Shown: positions 24,782 through 39,500, counted from the stretch's first letter. The stretch is DNA of 64,000 bases from Pseudorasbora parva (GCF_024679245.1 NC_090186.1:34608946-34672945); one strand, 5' to 3'. Made by a program: numbers and translations. The notes: a model not told the origin generated them from the sequence alone.

Positions 24782-25647
24782 GTATTATAATGTTATACTG
24801 TTTTCGCGTCTCACAATCTTGAACGTCCATGTTTACGACAGTATGCGAGTAGTGGTAAATCTGGTCATCAGATAAAGCCATTGTGTCTCTTCAGAAGACT
24901 TGGATGTGGATTAGATACTCGATTAGTTATTTTTACAATGCTTTCATGACATTTATTGGATCTTTTTGATCACAATGTGAGAGGAATGGACAGTGCTAGA
25001 CATTGATGCCCTAAGCGTCAATACTTTATGATGACCGTGACACTGGAAAGAACTTAAAGCTGCAGTCCATAACTTTTTGCGCTCTAGCAGTTAATAAACA
25101 GAACTGCACATGTCTTGCAGAAGAACATTGCAGCCGGAGCTACTTCTCTCTGTTTATGTCTATGGCGAGTCACACAGGGACTGTGCTCCTCCGCAGCAGT
25201 ACCTACCAATCTGGCCTGAAATAGTCCCAATATAAACACTTATTATAAGTTTACCACAATGATTGCAGGGTAAGACAAAAACATGCTTTGGAAAATGGAT
25301 TCATGTTGTACATTGTCATTGTATAATATTTGTAAATCTTGAACACAAAAAAAAATGTGTTTTTTTTTAAATGGAGGGACAGAATTCGCAGGTTATAACA
25401 AACATCTTAATTTGTGTTTAGAAGCTAAACGAAACAACATATAGGCTTTGTGCATTGCTTCTGTGCTATTTCACGTGCATTCGACCAGTCAGTGTACTGC
25501 TGTCATAGCGTAACATGATATATAAGCATGCAGAATAATATAGTTTTTTTTTTTTTTTTTTTTGTAATCGCGGCTTTGAACGATTGCATAATCGTAACAT
25601 CCATAATCGCAATGGCGATTAGAAATTCGATTAATTGTGCAGCCCAA
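24506..25647. mobile_element. hAT-like element (TAGGGCTGCATGATTA)
   Basis: A 1142-bp unit with the left end TAGGGCTGCATGATTATG and the right end ATTAATTGTGCAGCCCAA (last bases mutated from CAGCCCTA). Flanks ATATGTAT (24498-24505) and ATAGGTAT (25648-25655) match at 7 of 8. It contains an ATT microsatellite. No transposase recognised. Confidence 0.75.
24731..24781. repeat. (ATT)n microsatellite
   Basis: About 17 ATT units inside the hAT-like element. Confidence 0.95.
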
Positions 25648-25655
25648 ATAGGTAT

Positions 25656-26405
25656 GGACAAGAATCCATGCACTAATATGATTTCACCCAAAAAGATCAT
25701 TCTTTTATTATTTGCTCACCTTGTCATTACACACTTAAATTACTTTTTCTCTGGAACACAGAATATCCTAATGCCTGTTTTCAAATCCATTAAAGTAAAT
25801 GAGGTCTTGGTCTTTTAAGCTTCAAAAAGCTCAACATTGTATAAAAGTGGTCCATATGACGTGTGCAGTATGTATATTTAAAGACTGAAACCATGAGAGC
25901 ATTATGGGACCAAAATTCACCTTTTATGTACAACAGATAAAGTCATATAGGTTTTTGTCTTTTATGAAAGACAAATCCTTAAGTCATACAATAGCCTTCA
26001 AAAGTTTGAGGTTGGTAAAACATTTTTTTTTTAATTGGTTAAAAATACAGAAAAACTCTAATATTGTGAAATATTCCATTTTTCTATGTTAATATATTTT
26101 AAAATGTTATTTATTTCTGTGATGGCAAATCTGAACTTTCAGCGTTTTCAGTGTCATGATCCTTCAGAAGTCATTCAAATATGCTGATTTAATGCTCAAG
26201 AAACATTTCTTATTAATATCAATGTTGAAAACAGTTCTGCTTAATATTTTTTTGTGATGCATTTCTTTCATGAATCTTTGATGAATAAAAGCTCAAAAGA
26301 ACATTTATTGGAAATAGAGTATTTTGTAATAGTGTAAAGATCTTTGCTGTCACTTTTTTGCACTTTGAGATTCTTCGGAATGAAAAGTGTGTTATAAATA
26401 AAATC

Positions 26406-26465
<60 letters not shown>

Positions 26466-28037
26466 TTTTAATCAATGCATTCTTGCTGAATAAAAAAGTA
26501 TTTTAAACAAAAATGACACCACACTTTTGAGTAGGTTTTTATAGTTTGTACTCATTCAGCTATTACTATTCAAATAGTAAGCTGTGATAAGAGAAGGTAT
26601 TTTAACTTTTACACACATTACAATTAAGGCCACATGCAGAACTTAATAAAGCCAGTAGTTACACTCAAATTTAATAAAGCAGAAAAGTTACCTCCTGCAT
26701 TTATAATAGATTTCCCCCATATCTCTGCCATGCAATAACCCATAAGTGTCTTCTCTGCATCCTTAAGCACTTTTTAAACACCATTTCTCAGAGCATTTGG
26801 GTTTCCAAAAACATGAGCAGTCAGCATATTTGGAGCAGGTTGTGCAGAACTCAAGCAAGAAATCTATGCATTTAAAGAGAGATCTTAATCCCATCAGACC
26901 CGACCCCCTGAGCGGATCCAGCTTGTCACATGACTTTGCTTTTACCGTGTGGACCAGACATCTATTCATAGGATGGCCCTCACCTTATACATGCTCTGAT
27001 GTTGATGTAGCACCGCCGGGTTCATTCATTTCATCCTGCTAATGGCTCATACTGATCTGAAATTCAACCTGATCAGTGATTGAGACAATTTACAAGTCCT
27101 CTTTCTCGAAGATTTGCCACCTTGATTTATTTTCTAGTTTGCCGGCGAAAGCTTAAAAATGAATAGTTTTATCATCGTGGTGTCATTTGCTCTAATTTAT
27201 GCTGAAGCTTTTGATTCATGTGAATATGCTGAATCCTGTTCCTGCTTTTTCATCTTTGTTAACAATTCAAGTCAGCATATTTCTTTTTAATATATAAGCA
27301 GTTAAAGGTGAATAATTAGTGTAACCTATAGCTTCTTGTCAACTCTGTTAGTCTACTTTCTTTTAATTTCTTTTTTTAAAGAACATACATTTACATCCTG
27401 AGGGGTAATTTGTTTCATTCCCCAACCCACCAAAACGACGAGAACAACATATTCCTCTCAAATTAATCATACCAATTATACTGAATTTATAAGGCACTTC
27501 TATAAATAAGAATTTAAATACGTTTAGAACTCAGACACTTTCCCTGCCTTGTAATTTTACACTTGAGAGACAAGCAGCTTATTTGAATAAACAAATTAAT
27601 TATTCCCAAGTATAAAGCGTTTGATTGGCGTATTTGTTGCCGAGTTTTACCCTTTCTTTGCTGTTCCGTTTTTCTCTCCTTTGAGCCTGTGATGGAAGAT
27701 GTGATTTTTAAAGTAGTTGAACATTGCGTAGGGTTATAGCCAATGCATTCAGCTGCATGATCAAACACAATAGCTCATAAAATGTGTGATTTAAACTGTG
27801 AATGGTTCATTATAGATCAAAAGGGCACATTGTCGACAACGAATGAAAGAGCTGCAGTGTTACTGCTTGTAGCTCTGGACATGATTTTTGGACATGGTCA
27901 GTGATTTGCACGTTATCACAATGGCAAGACTAACAAAAGGAGAATCAATGAGAGAATTGGCTATGATAATTTTATTTTGTTAAAGACAGTCTTCTGTTAT
28001 ATTCTATATAAATTAAATTATACATTATTATGCACTT
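25656..28037. other. Intergenic, no recognised gene
   Basis: AT-rich DNA with an ATT microsatellite. The 26763-27042 segment is open on both strands but matches no domain I know. GC content there and TAAT words suggest possible conserved non-coding sequence; unsupported. Confidence 0.35.
26407..26464. repeat. (ATT)n microsatellite
   Basis: About 19 ATT units. Confidence 0.95.
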
Positions 28038-28425
28038 AGAGTGTGTCCGAATCCTCTTTTGCTAGTTTAATGGCGAAACATTTTTTTCACCAGCCTATAG
28101 GTGCATATTAAAAACGCACCCTCTAAATAACACAACAAATTCTGCGCCATTGACTTTAGACCAGGTTTTTGTTGGTCAATGATGTAGTCGTTTTCAGTTG
28201 CCTCAAAATAGCATCTGTGATGTGTGTGACCATCAACAATGTGGCTGAGCATGCCTCGTTTTCAGACCAGCACGCACATGGTTGAACAGATAGGCGCGAT
28301 TGCATTTGCTGTTTAAACAATGTGGTGCTGGACCTGATAATAATAATTGCGTCGGGCTGAAACTAACAAAAACACTTGCGTCACTTCTGCCGTCTTATTG
28401 CGCCAGGTGTATGATAGGGCGCCCC
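28038..28425 (-). mobile_element. GGGCCCTATTTTAACG-family element, copy 1 (left-truncated)
   Basis: Shares GCCTATAGGTGCATATTA, GACCAGGTTTTTGTTG and ATAATAATTGCGTC with 47251-47958 in the same order. The right end ATGATAGGGCGCCCC resembles the inverted terminus. No coding sequence. The strand is arbitrary. Confidence 0.6.
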
Positions 28426-28844
28426 AAGAAGTACAACTTATATGCTCCTACCCCTTTAATTCTTTCCTTTAAATAACATACATATGCCTCCGCATGCAAT
28501 ATACAAATCTACATATATACATACATACATACACATGTAAACATTTGTATATATACACATACACCTATAAATATCCCCTATAACCGCATATAGATACCCA
28601 CACATAAATACATACATACATACATACATACATACATACATACATACATACATACATACATACATACATACATACATACATACATACATACATACATACA
28701 TACATACATACATACATACATACATACATGCATGCATGCATGCATGCATGCATACATACATACATGCATGCATGCATGCATACACACATACATACATACA
28801 TACATACATACATACATACATGCATGCATGCATGCATGCATGCA

Positions 28845-29030
<186 letters not shown>

Positions 29031-29128
29031 CATACATACATACATACATACATACATACATACATACATACATACATACATACATGCATGCATGCATACA
29101 TGCATACATGCATACATACATACATACA

Positions 29129-29168
<40 letters not shown>

Positions 29169-29280
29169 TACATACATAAATGCAAACATACTTGCATGCA
29201 TACATACATACATACATACATACATACATACATACATACATACATACATACATACATACATACATACATACATACATACA

Positions 29281-29324
<44 letters not shown>

Positions 29325-29655
29325 TGCAAACATACTTGCATGCATACATACATACATTCATACATACATACATACGTACATACATACATACATACATACA
29401 TACATACACACATACATACATGCTTACATACATACATACATACGTACACATATACATGCATACATACACGCATACATGTATACATACACACATACATGCA
29501 TACATACATACATACATACATACATACATACATACATACATACATACATACATACATACATACATACATACATACATACATACATACATACATACATACA
29601 TACATACATACATACATACATACATGCATACATACATACATGCATGCATACATGC

Positions 29656-29686
<31 letters not shown>

Positions 29687-29703
29687 CATACATACATACA
29701 TGC

Positions 29704-29734
<31 letters not shown>

Positions 29735-29789
29735 CATACATACATACATACATACATACATACATACATGCATGCATACATGCATGCAT

Positions 29790-29932
<143 letters not shown>

Positions 29933-30540
29933 TACATGCATACATACATGCATGCATGCATACATACATACATACTTACATGCATACATACATACATACT
30001 TAAATACGTACATACATACTTGCATACATACTTAAATACGTACATACATACTTGCATACATACATGCATACATACATACATACATACATACATACATACA
30101 TACATACATACATACGTACATGCATACATACTTACATGCATACATGCATACATACATACATACTTACATGCATACATACATACATACATACATACATACA
30201 TACATGCATACATGCATGCATACATACATACATACATACTTACATGCATACATACATACATGCATACATACATACATACATACATACATACATACATACA
30301 TACATACATACATACATACATACATACATACATACATACATGCATACATGCATGCATACATACATACATACATACTTACATGCATGCATGCATGCATACA
30401 TACATACATACATGCATACATACATACATACATACATACATACATACATACATACATACATACATACATACATACATGCATGCATGCATGCATACATACA
30501 TACATACATACTTACATGCATACATATATACATACATTAT

Positions 30541-31099
30541 AACTTACATTATTTGTAGCTATACATTACTTGCCAGGAGTAAAATTTACACATGTGGTTT
30601 AAACAACCAGATATATTTAACATTTGTCCGGTTTCTTCTGAAATGCTTTCATTGAACCTTCTGAATTGGTTTGTTTGAGTGATCGGAATTAAATACGTCT
30701 CGAAAGACTCTCGGAAGGCATTTAGGCCTACTCCTGGTCATTTCGCAATCAGATAGATACCTGGTCAGAGAAAATGAATGAAGGAACCAGTTGTAAAAAG
30801 GCGTTAACTCTAGCAGCTGCACTGAAGAAACGGACTCTTTAACCCTGCGCGAGCCATATCTTGACAGTGGCGCAATTTATCATGGTCTCATGTTGTTTCC
30901 AACAGCTCAGCACATCTCATTGTTCCTTTTAATTATTAAAATAAATATAAAACGAAGGAGAAGCCTAAAAAAAGGGGCGTAAAAAAGTTGGGGCCGTCAG
31001 GCTCGGGCATAAATGCAGGGCTCTAGTCAGGATACATCATGCACTTCCAATAAAGTGTGTTGCCAAAAACGGTTGTCATTTCTATGTTGAGGCAGCAGG
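30541..31099. other. Repeat-like intergenic DNA
   Basis: No gene. A CAGGGCTCTAG motif near 31017-31027 resembles the right terminus of a TAGAGCCCTG-type element whose left end I could not place. Confidence 0.35.
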
Positions 31100-31264
31100 G
31101 GTGTTGTCAGCAACTGCTGAATGTAACTAATAGTAATCTAGTAACTTGTAATCTAACTTAGTTACTTTTAAAATCGGGGTTAATTCAAGTAATCTGTAAA
31201 GTAACTAAGTTACTTTTTAAAGGAGTAATCAGATTACTTTTTCAAAGTAACTGTGGCAACACTG
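31100..31264. mobile_element. Short MITE-like repeat (GTGTTG...CAACAC)
   Basis: 165 bp starting GGTGTTGTCAGCAACTG and ending GTGGCAACACTG. It is full of TAACTTAGTTAC and AGTAATCNNATTAC words, the pattern of a widespread fish non-autonomous repeat. Ends are approximate. Confidence 0.6.
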
Positions 31265-32794
31265 CAGATGACACGCCACTTGGCTTTAGAAAGTGTATGA
31301 TTACGCAAAGTCATAAAGTCATGTTGCAGAGTCAGGAGACAGGAAGTGAGGTTAACATTGGAATCGGACATGCCTTGATACCTTTGAATGCATCCTCCAA
31401 AAGCAACTTTTTAAAAGTTTTATGACGCAGCCCATATCCTCTGGATATTGATGTCCTCTGGCATGGACGCTTATGTAGTTATCGCTTATTTTTTCCTATT
31501 TGTAGATGCGATTTTTTTCATATTTGCAGATCTCAGAATAGCAGAGCGATAACGTCAGAGGTTAAAGGAGTTTTCATGTTTTCCCTGCTGTATCTTTTCT
31601 TTGGAAATAATGCTAATAGTGTTGTTTTAATCATGTTAAGGAATGCTCTGGGTCAAAGAAGCATGAGACAATAAGCCTGTGAGCACTGAGTGTTCTGATT
31701 AGTGAGGTGTTTACAAGCACCGCCGCCCCAGGGAGCGAAGACACTCTAGTTATGGTAAATGCTTAAGGATTTTATTCATGCCTTAGACTTGGCTCTCAAA
31801 ATGGCATCGCCTGCAGATTTATTCAAGTAATTTTCCAGCAAGCACACTGCATACAAATTAAAAATGCTAGGCATTTTTCACAATGCATTATTTTATGTTA
31901 ATTTAATGACCAGGTTATAATGATATTAATGCTATGCACATATTTGAGGAAGTGAACACCATCCTGTCACAATTCCACAAGTAACTTGTTCTGTGCTTAG
32001 CGATGCATGAAAACTGTGGCATGCATGCATGAAACGATGATGACACCACGGTTTACTTAGCCACATGGTTTATTTTCCAATGCTGCATAAACCGGGTAAT
32101 GTGCTTTGCCGGTGAGTGTGAGAATATTACATTGCTATTATCCCTTTAGTTGATGATTACTTGGATTATCTTTTTGGAAAGCCCAGATGCTCAGTTGCCA
32201 TTGTGTGGCTCTGTGCCTGGACTCTGCAGTGCAATGGGCAAGTAGATGGTATCAGAAGTGTGCATGCGTGTGTGTGTGTGTTAGTGTGTTAGTGTGTGTG
32301 TGTGTGTGCGTGTGTGCGTGTGCGCGTGTGTGTGTGTGTGTGTGAGGCTCCTTTGTGCATTTGGCACAGTGATACTCTTGGCTAACTGTTTACCATACTG
32401 CTTTTCAAATGCTTATTAAACATATTTTATTGCTGTTTTGTTTGAGGAAGAGGGTCATAGAGTGATGCTCATTCATTTCAGTAATTAACTAGTGTGCAAT
32501 GGAGCATTATTTTAACTGTTCACACTTCATGACACTCTGCTGCTGCTATTACAACAAATAATAAGACAGTTCAGCATATTGAATATATGTTTAATAGCAT
32601 ACGTTTAATAAGAAGCAGAGCGTAAGATTGTTTGGTAGAGCACAAAGTGAAGAAAATCAATATTATGTTAAAAATACTTTCTCTTTTCCCAGTTTAAAGG
32701 TACAGTAACAGAGGATTTCTTTTGTTAAGGAAACCTGCTTGAAAATAGTCACTTTTTGCAGTTCCATTTGGTGACATCAAATTGCAGTTAGAAG
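31265..32794. other. Intergenic, no recognised gene
   Basis: No coding sequence or transposon terminus recognised. 31640-32260 is less repetitive than its surroundings and might contain non-coding conserved sequence. A TG microsatellite lies at 32269-32343. Confidence 0.35.
32269..32343. repeat. Imperfect (TG)n microsatellite
   Basis: TG units broken by TTAG and CG variants. Confidence 0.9.
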
Positions 32795-32965
32795 TTGGTT
32801 TGGTGACACTTTAATTTAAGGTGACGTAGTTACATATTACTACATGTACTCACTATATAGTAATAACAGGAAATTATTAATAATTACAAATAACTAACCC
32901 TCTAAACCTAACCTAAATCCTACCAAAAACAAGTACTTAAATATAACATTGTACTGTAACACTAG
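32795..32965. repeat. Dispersed repeat related to 21341-22700
   Basis: TTTAAGGTGACGTAGTTACA, ATAGTAATAACAG and AACTAACCCTC occur in the same order as at 21355-21428, without the insertion seen there. Confidence 0.55.
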
Positions 32966-33246
32966 GCACGCTTCCATTACCTTTCAAATTGCGCAAATTG
33001 AAATTGCGAATTGAAAATACGCCCAATGGAAACGGGTCAATTTCACAAAAATAAATAAATAAATATATATATATATATACATGTATATATACATACCATA
33101 TATTGCAAAAAAAAAAGTTTTACGCTCTCCAGAGTTCTTTTTTAGGCAATTCTCGCAAAACTGCAATGGAAACGTTTTTAAGGCTACCGAGTACCCAGGG
33201 CCCGAGGCAGAGGGGGGGCCCTTAGAAGTCAGTTTTCTATACATAC

Positions 33247-34105
33247 TAGGGCTGTCAAAGTTAACACGTGCACGTTAATAACGCGTTAACGCAAATTCAT
33301 TTTAACGGCACTAAATTTATTAACGCAATTTAACGCAGCCATGGACGTAAAGGATGCAGCAGCAAACATTAATAGGGGAAGAAAATGGTTAACATTAATA
33401 TTCTAAACCAAAAGAGCAGTTATAGTCTATAAGCTACCATATTTTCTGTTTAACCATATTAGACACCAGGTCGAAAGAAAAGTCTGTTTACATTGAGAAC
33501 ATTCTCTGCAGTCCGAGCGCAATGCGTGAATACACTGAAGCTCACTATCGCTCATGTCTGAGGTAAATCATTAACACCATCATCACTTACAGTAGGCCTA
33601 CATGTGTTATATTGAACTAAATGCATTACAATCGTCTAAAACGAATGCACGGGTTACTTTTCTGAACAAGAGCACTCCCGAATCCGTGTGTTTCTCACAA
33701 ACTGTGCCCTGCTCTGAACTAAACTGCCAGTAATACTACCTTTATTTATATTCTTAAAATGAAAGAAATGCCTGCTTATTCTGAATTTTTAAGCTTAGGC
33801 TTAAGAGACATGAACAAGTTCTTTGATAAACATCTGTGACCTTTGATACATATCTAGTCGTCATGCTGTATTATTGATTATTATTGAATAAGTATGGTTT
33901 CACTAATAATAAACGTACATTTGCATAAAACATGCATATTTGTCCATATACCCGTGATTAAAGTATGAAAAACTTAATTCAAACTTAATTTAAGATACAT
34001 TTACAACATATAAAAATCAGCGATTAAATTGTGATTAATCACAACTTAACTCATGACATCATGCGATTAATCGCAATTAAATATTTTAATCGTTTAACAG
34101 CCCTA
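33247..34105. mobile_element. hAT-like element (TAGGGCTGTCAAAG) with perfect 8-bp TSD
   Basis: An 859-bp unit with ends TAGGGCTGTCAAAGTTAAC and TTTAACAGCCCTA, flanked by identical ATACATAC (33239-33246 and 34106-34113). The ends are rich in TTAACGCGTTAACGC and GATTAATCGC words. No transposase recognised. The site lies in low-complexity ATACAT DNA, so part of the flanking match could be chance, but it meets the termini exactly. Confidence 0.85.
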
Positions 34106-34113
34106 ATACATAC

Positions 34114-35631
34114 ATATACATGCACTAACATTTGTATAGAATTTATGTACAAATGGCTTATTTTGTTTACATTTTGTGTTTGTATGATAAAAATGCAATA
34201 CCCCACCCAATGGTATCACTATGGTATGTGGTACGGAGGCCTAGCAAGATGGTTTGTACCCAGGGCCCAAAATTTGTTGCTACGCCGCTGGCTGTAATTA
34301 AGACACTATAGTTTCAGCCTTACTGGCCACAGAAACAGGCCAGTTACACACGTCGATCCATTCCAGGCGATCTTGGTTTGATTCTTATACAGGCAATTAG
34401 ATGATGAAACATTATTCAAATTAAAATACAATTTATCAAAAACAAAATACATTTTTAAGAAAGACTTTTTAGAAAATAAAACTTGAAGTGTTCAAAATCA
34501 TGTGTGACCCCAAGTCTCCAGATATATTGCATTTATTTTTATTTTACATAACTTTTATCTTATTCATTCTGCTCACTTTTCAGAATTAGCATATGAAATT
34601 AAAATAATAACAATATTATAGGCTAATATTTAGGCCTAAACCTAGCCTATTTAGTTTTATAGTTAAGCTATGTTTTCTTGAACCTACGGCCGATGAAGGC
34701 ATCTGCGATTTTTTTTTTTCTCTCCTTCCTTTAAGACAGCGGAAACAACTCTGAATACTCCATCATTTTTGGCCATACAGATAAGTTCAAGACATAAATA
34801 TAAACTATAAACTGTCTACTTTTATTTGTGGATTATTTTGCATGCACTGCTCTCCAAATGCTTTCTTCATTTCAAAAATATGTTTTGTTTATTTAATGCA
34901 AAGTTTTTCATTTCAAAAGCATTTCTAAATTCAGTTAATATTTCCAACAAACTAAATTTCAAGCCAAAATAATGAATTGGTAAAAAAAAAAACTTTGAGT
35001 TACCACCATGCAAATTCAAATATTTCACTCTTCTCTGTATGTGGCAATGCGTCACAATAACCTGGCGTGCGTAAAAGTTGATCATTCTTTACAGATGGTC
35101 GGTATGTTTGGACAGAAGATGAGACAGAGTTCTTTATTAAACTCATAAAAGACAATAGAATTACAGGAATACTGAATTCTAAACATAGAAATGCTACATT
35201 ATCATGAAGACTTTGAACCAGATCTGAGGGAGAAACACACACAAACACCTCATATACGTGCCGCTGAAGTTACCTATAAGGGGCTTTCCTTGCTATTAAT
35301 ACTTGGATAACACACGTCTCCTCCAAATAAAAATAATGGCTAGTGCAGTGGATGGGATATACAATATAGGTGCCATTATTTTTTTGAATGACCTATCGCG
35401 AGAGGAAAATAATGTTTTAGTTGCATAACTTATAAAAGTTTCACAATAATGTAATTTCACAGTAGTTTTTTATCGACATTTAGAAAATATTGCAAAAGTT
35501 TTGTGCAAATCTGTAATGGAAACGCGGCTACTGACACCAGAAAAAAGTCCAATCCCTTTCTGTAATTCTATAGTAAATACATGTAATTAATTATTATTAC
35601 TCTACTTATATGAGTAAATGCAATGTAACTA
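34114..35631. other. Intergenic, no recognised gene
   Basis: Repeat-like AT-rich DNA without recognisable coding sequence or paired transposon ends. Confidence 0.4.
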
Positions 35632-36549
35632 TACCCCTTTCACACTGCAATTCCGATAAATTACTGTAAAATTACAAGAATGACTTTACCAGTAAATATA
35701 CAAATATGCTGTTCATACAAGCAACAACGTTCGGAATTTTTACTGGTAAGAGTCCATTCACACAAGCACCAAAATATCAAAATACGGCATACAAAACTCT
35801 GTGTATGTGTTAGTCATCGGAAAAGATCTGTAATAATAATTTGTTATATTTTATTTATATAGCTTTATATACTTTATATATGTACTTAAAGTGCACACAC
35901 CAGCTGATTGGTGGAGAGGAGACAGTGCATGGGGATGATTAGGAGGCCATGATGGACAGAGGCCACTGGGCAAATTTGTCCAGGATGCCGGGGTTACACC
36001 CCTACTCTTTTTTCCGAAGGACATCCTGGGTTTTTTAATGACCACAGAGAGAAAGGACCTCGGTTTAACGCCTCATCCGAAGGACGCTGCGCTGTTGTCT
36101 TCATCCGCCATGAGAAGCGCTGCATTTTCACTCAATGTTCAATTTGTCAACATATTTTGACGTCTAAGGGACGGGCATAAGAAGATGATCAAATAAAACG
36201 CGCTTGCTCTTAAAAATACGACACTCGCTTATCCAACGCAGAGCCGTAGCGCTGATGAATGCAAAGGAAGGCTGGGTCTTGAGTGCGACATGCTGAAAAA
36301 GCTGCGAGACGTGGCACAACAGTCGAAGATGATCATCTAGCGCATATTTGAATAGAAAAACAATTTATAAACACTGAAAATAGTGGCGTTATCACGTCTT
36401 CTCCATAAGAACTTTATGTTTGGCCCAAAGCAGACTTTTTAACGCCATTGCTTTCTCACTTTGACTCTGTACTCCTACCATTACAGGACTAATTTCATAT
36501 AATTTCTGACTCATACGGGTAAACTTTATTTACCATTCACACAGAGCAC
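35632..36549. repeat. Repeat-derived DNA hosting the LINE insertion
   Basis: Begins near ACCCCTTTCACACTGCAATT and contains ACTTTACCAGTAAATATAC and TTTTTACTGGTAAGAG words that resemble the LINE target TTACCAGTAATAT. 35880-36160 is GC-richer and looks like another dispersed repeat (CCAGCTGATTGGTGGAGAGG). The outer element could not be closed. Confidence 0.4.
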
Positions 36550-36563
36550 ATTACCAGTAATAT

Positions 36564-39500
36564 CCATCCATCCATCCATCATCTTCCGCTTATCCGGGGC
36601 CGGGTCGCGGGGGCAACAGTCTAAGCAGAGACGCCCAGACTTCCTTCTCTCTGGCCACTTCCTCCAGCTCCTCCGGGGGTACCCCGAGGCGTTCCCAGGC
36701 CAGCCTGGAGACATAATCCCTCCAGCGTGTCCTGGGTCTTCCCCGGGGCCTCCTCCCGGTGGGATGTGCCCGGAACACCTCCCTGGGAAGGCGTCCAGGA
36801 GGCATCCGAAATAGATGCCCGAGCCACCTCAGCTGGCTCCTCTCGATGTGAAGGAGCAACGGCTCTACTCTGAGCTCCTCCCGAGTGACTGAGCTTCTCA
36901 CCCTATCTCTAAGGGAGCGCCCAGCCACCCTGCGGAGAAAGCTCATTTCAGCCGCCTGTATCCGGGATCTTGTCCTTTCGGTCATGACCCACAGCTCATG
37001 ACCATAGGTGAGAGTAGGAACGTAGATTGACCGGTAAATCGAGAGCTTTGCCTTACGGCTCAGCTCCTTCTTCACCACAACAGACCGGTACATCGCCCGC
37101 ATTACTGCAGATGATGCACCGATCCGTCTGTCAATCTCCCGTTCCATCCTTCCCTCACTCGTGAACAAGACCCCAAGATACTTAAACTCCTCCACTTGAG
37201 GCAAGAACTCTCCACCAACCTGAAGTGAGCAAGCTACCCTTTTCCGACTGAGAACCATGGCCTCGGACTTGGAGGTGCTGATTCTCATCCCCGCCGCTTC
37301 ACACTCGGCTGCAAACCGTCCCAGTGCATGTTGAAGGTCCCGGTCTGAGGTTGCCAACACGACAACATCATCTGCAAAGAGCAGCGATGAAATCGCGTGG
37401 TCCCCAAACCGGACACTCTCCGGCCCTTGGCTGCGTCTAGAAATTCTGTCCATAAAAATTATGAACAGAACCGGTGACAAAGGGCAGCCTTGCTGGAGAC
37501 CAACATGCACCGGGAACAAATTTGACCTACTGCCGGCAATGCGAACCAAGCTCCTGCTCCGGTTGTAAAGGGACCGTACTGCCCTAAGCAAGGGGCCCCG
37601 GACCCCATACTCCCAGAGCACCCCCCACAGGGTGCCACGGGGAACACAGTCGAATGCCTTCTCCAAATCCACAAAGCACATGTGGACCGGTTGGGCAAAC
37701 TCCCATGAACCCTCCAGCACCCTGTGAAGGATATAGAGCTGGTCCAGCGTTCCACGACCGGGACGAAAACCACACTGCTCCTCCTGAATCCGAGGTTCCA
37801 CTATCGGCCGAATTCTCCTCTCCAGTACCCTGGCATAGACTTTCCCAGGGAGGCTGAGGAGTGTGATCCCCCTGTAGTTGGAACACACTCTCCGGTCCCC
37901 CTTCTTGAAAAGAGGGACCACCACCCCGGTCTGCCAGTCCATAGGCACTGTCCCCAACCGCCACGCGATGCTGCAGAGGCGCGTCAGCCAAGACAGCCCC
38001 ACAACATCCAGAGACTTAAGGTACTCAGGGCGAATCTCATCCACCCCCGGCGCCTTGCCACCGAGGAGCTTATTAACTACCTCGATGACTTCAGCCCGGG
38101 TGATGGACGAGTCCCCCTCCGAGCCCTCAGCCTCTGCTTCCTCAAAGGAAGACGTGTCGGTGGGATTGAGGAGATCCTCGAAGTATTCCTTCCACCGTTC
38201 AACAATATCCCCAGTTGAGGTCAGCAGCTGCCCATCTCCACTGTAGACAGTGTTGGTAGGGCACTGCTTCCCCCTCCTGAGGCGTCGAACGGTTTGCCAG
38301 AATCTCTTCGAGGCCAACCGATAGTCTTTCTCCATGGCCTCACCGAACTCCTCCCAGGCCCGAGTTTTTGCCTCCACAACCGCCCGGGCTGCCGTCCGCT
38401 TGGCCTGCCGGTACCTGTCCGCTGCCTCAGGAGCCCCACAAGCCAGCCAGGCCTGATAGAACTCCTTCTTCAGCTTGACGGCATTCCTTACTTCCGGTGT
38501 CCACCACCGGGTTCGGGGATTACCGCCTCGACAGGCACCGGAGACCTTACGGCCACAGCTCCGAGCGGCCGCGTCGACAATGGAGGTGGAGAACATGGTC
38601 CACTCGGACTCAATATCTCCAGACTCCCTCGGGATCTGGTCGAAGCTCTGCCGGAGGTGGGAGTTGAAGATCTCTCTGACAGGGGGTTCAGCCAAACGTT
38701 CCCAACAGACCCTCACAGTACGTTTGGGTCTGCCGAGTCTGTCCAGCTTCCTCCCCCGCCATCGGATCCAACTCACCACCAGGTAGTGATCGGTTGACAG
38801 CTCCGCCCCTCTCTTCACCCGAGTGTCCAAGACATACGGCCGGAGGTCAGATGAGACGACCACAAAGTCGATCATCGACCTTCGGCCTAGGGTGTCCTGG
38901 TGCCAAGTGCACTGATGGACACCCTTATGCTTGAACATGGTGTTCGTTATGGACAAGCCATGGTTAGCACAGAAGTCCAATAACAGAACACCGCTCGGGT
39001 TCAGATCAGGGGGGCCGTTCCTCCCATTCACGCCCCTCCAGGTGTCTCTGTCACTGCCCACATGGGCGTTGAAGTCCCCCAGTAGGACGATGGAGTCTCC
39101 AGTCGGAGCACTTTCTAGCACCCCTCCCAGAGACCCCAAGAGGGCCGGGTACTCTGCACTGCCATTCGGGCCGTAGGCACAAATGACAGTGAGAAACCTA
39201 TCCCCGACTCGAAGGCGCAGGGAAGCAACCCTCTCGCTCACCGGGGTGAACTCCAACACATGGCGACTGAGCTGGGGGGCTATAAGCAAACCCACTCCAG
39301 CCCGCCGCCTCTCACCATGGGCAACTCCAGAGTGGTAGAGAGTCCAGCCTCTCTCGAGAAGTGTGGTTCCAGAGCCTAAGCTGTGCGTGGAGGTGAGCCC
39401 GACTATTTCTAGTCGGTATCTCTCGACCTCCCGCACAAGCTCAGGCTCCTTCCCCGCCAACGAGGTGACATTCCACGTCCCTAGAGCCAGTTTCCGTGTC

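Noticed and set aside
37459..37991. Extra minus-strand frames inside the LINE
   Set aside because: Alternate phase of the same coding region; the 1058-codon frame carries all conserved motifs.
37724..38797. Plus-strand frames of 60-167 codons opposite the LINE ORF
   Set aside because: Shadow frames on the antisense of GC-rich reverse-transcriptase coding sequence; no known domains.
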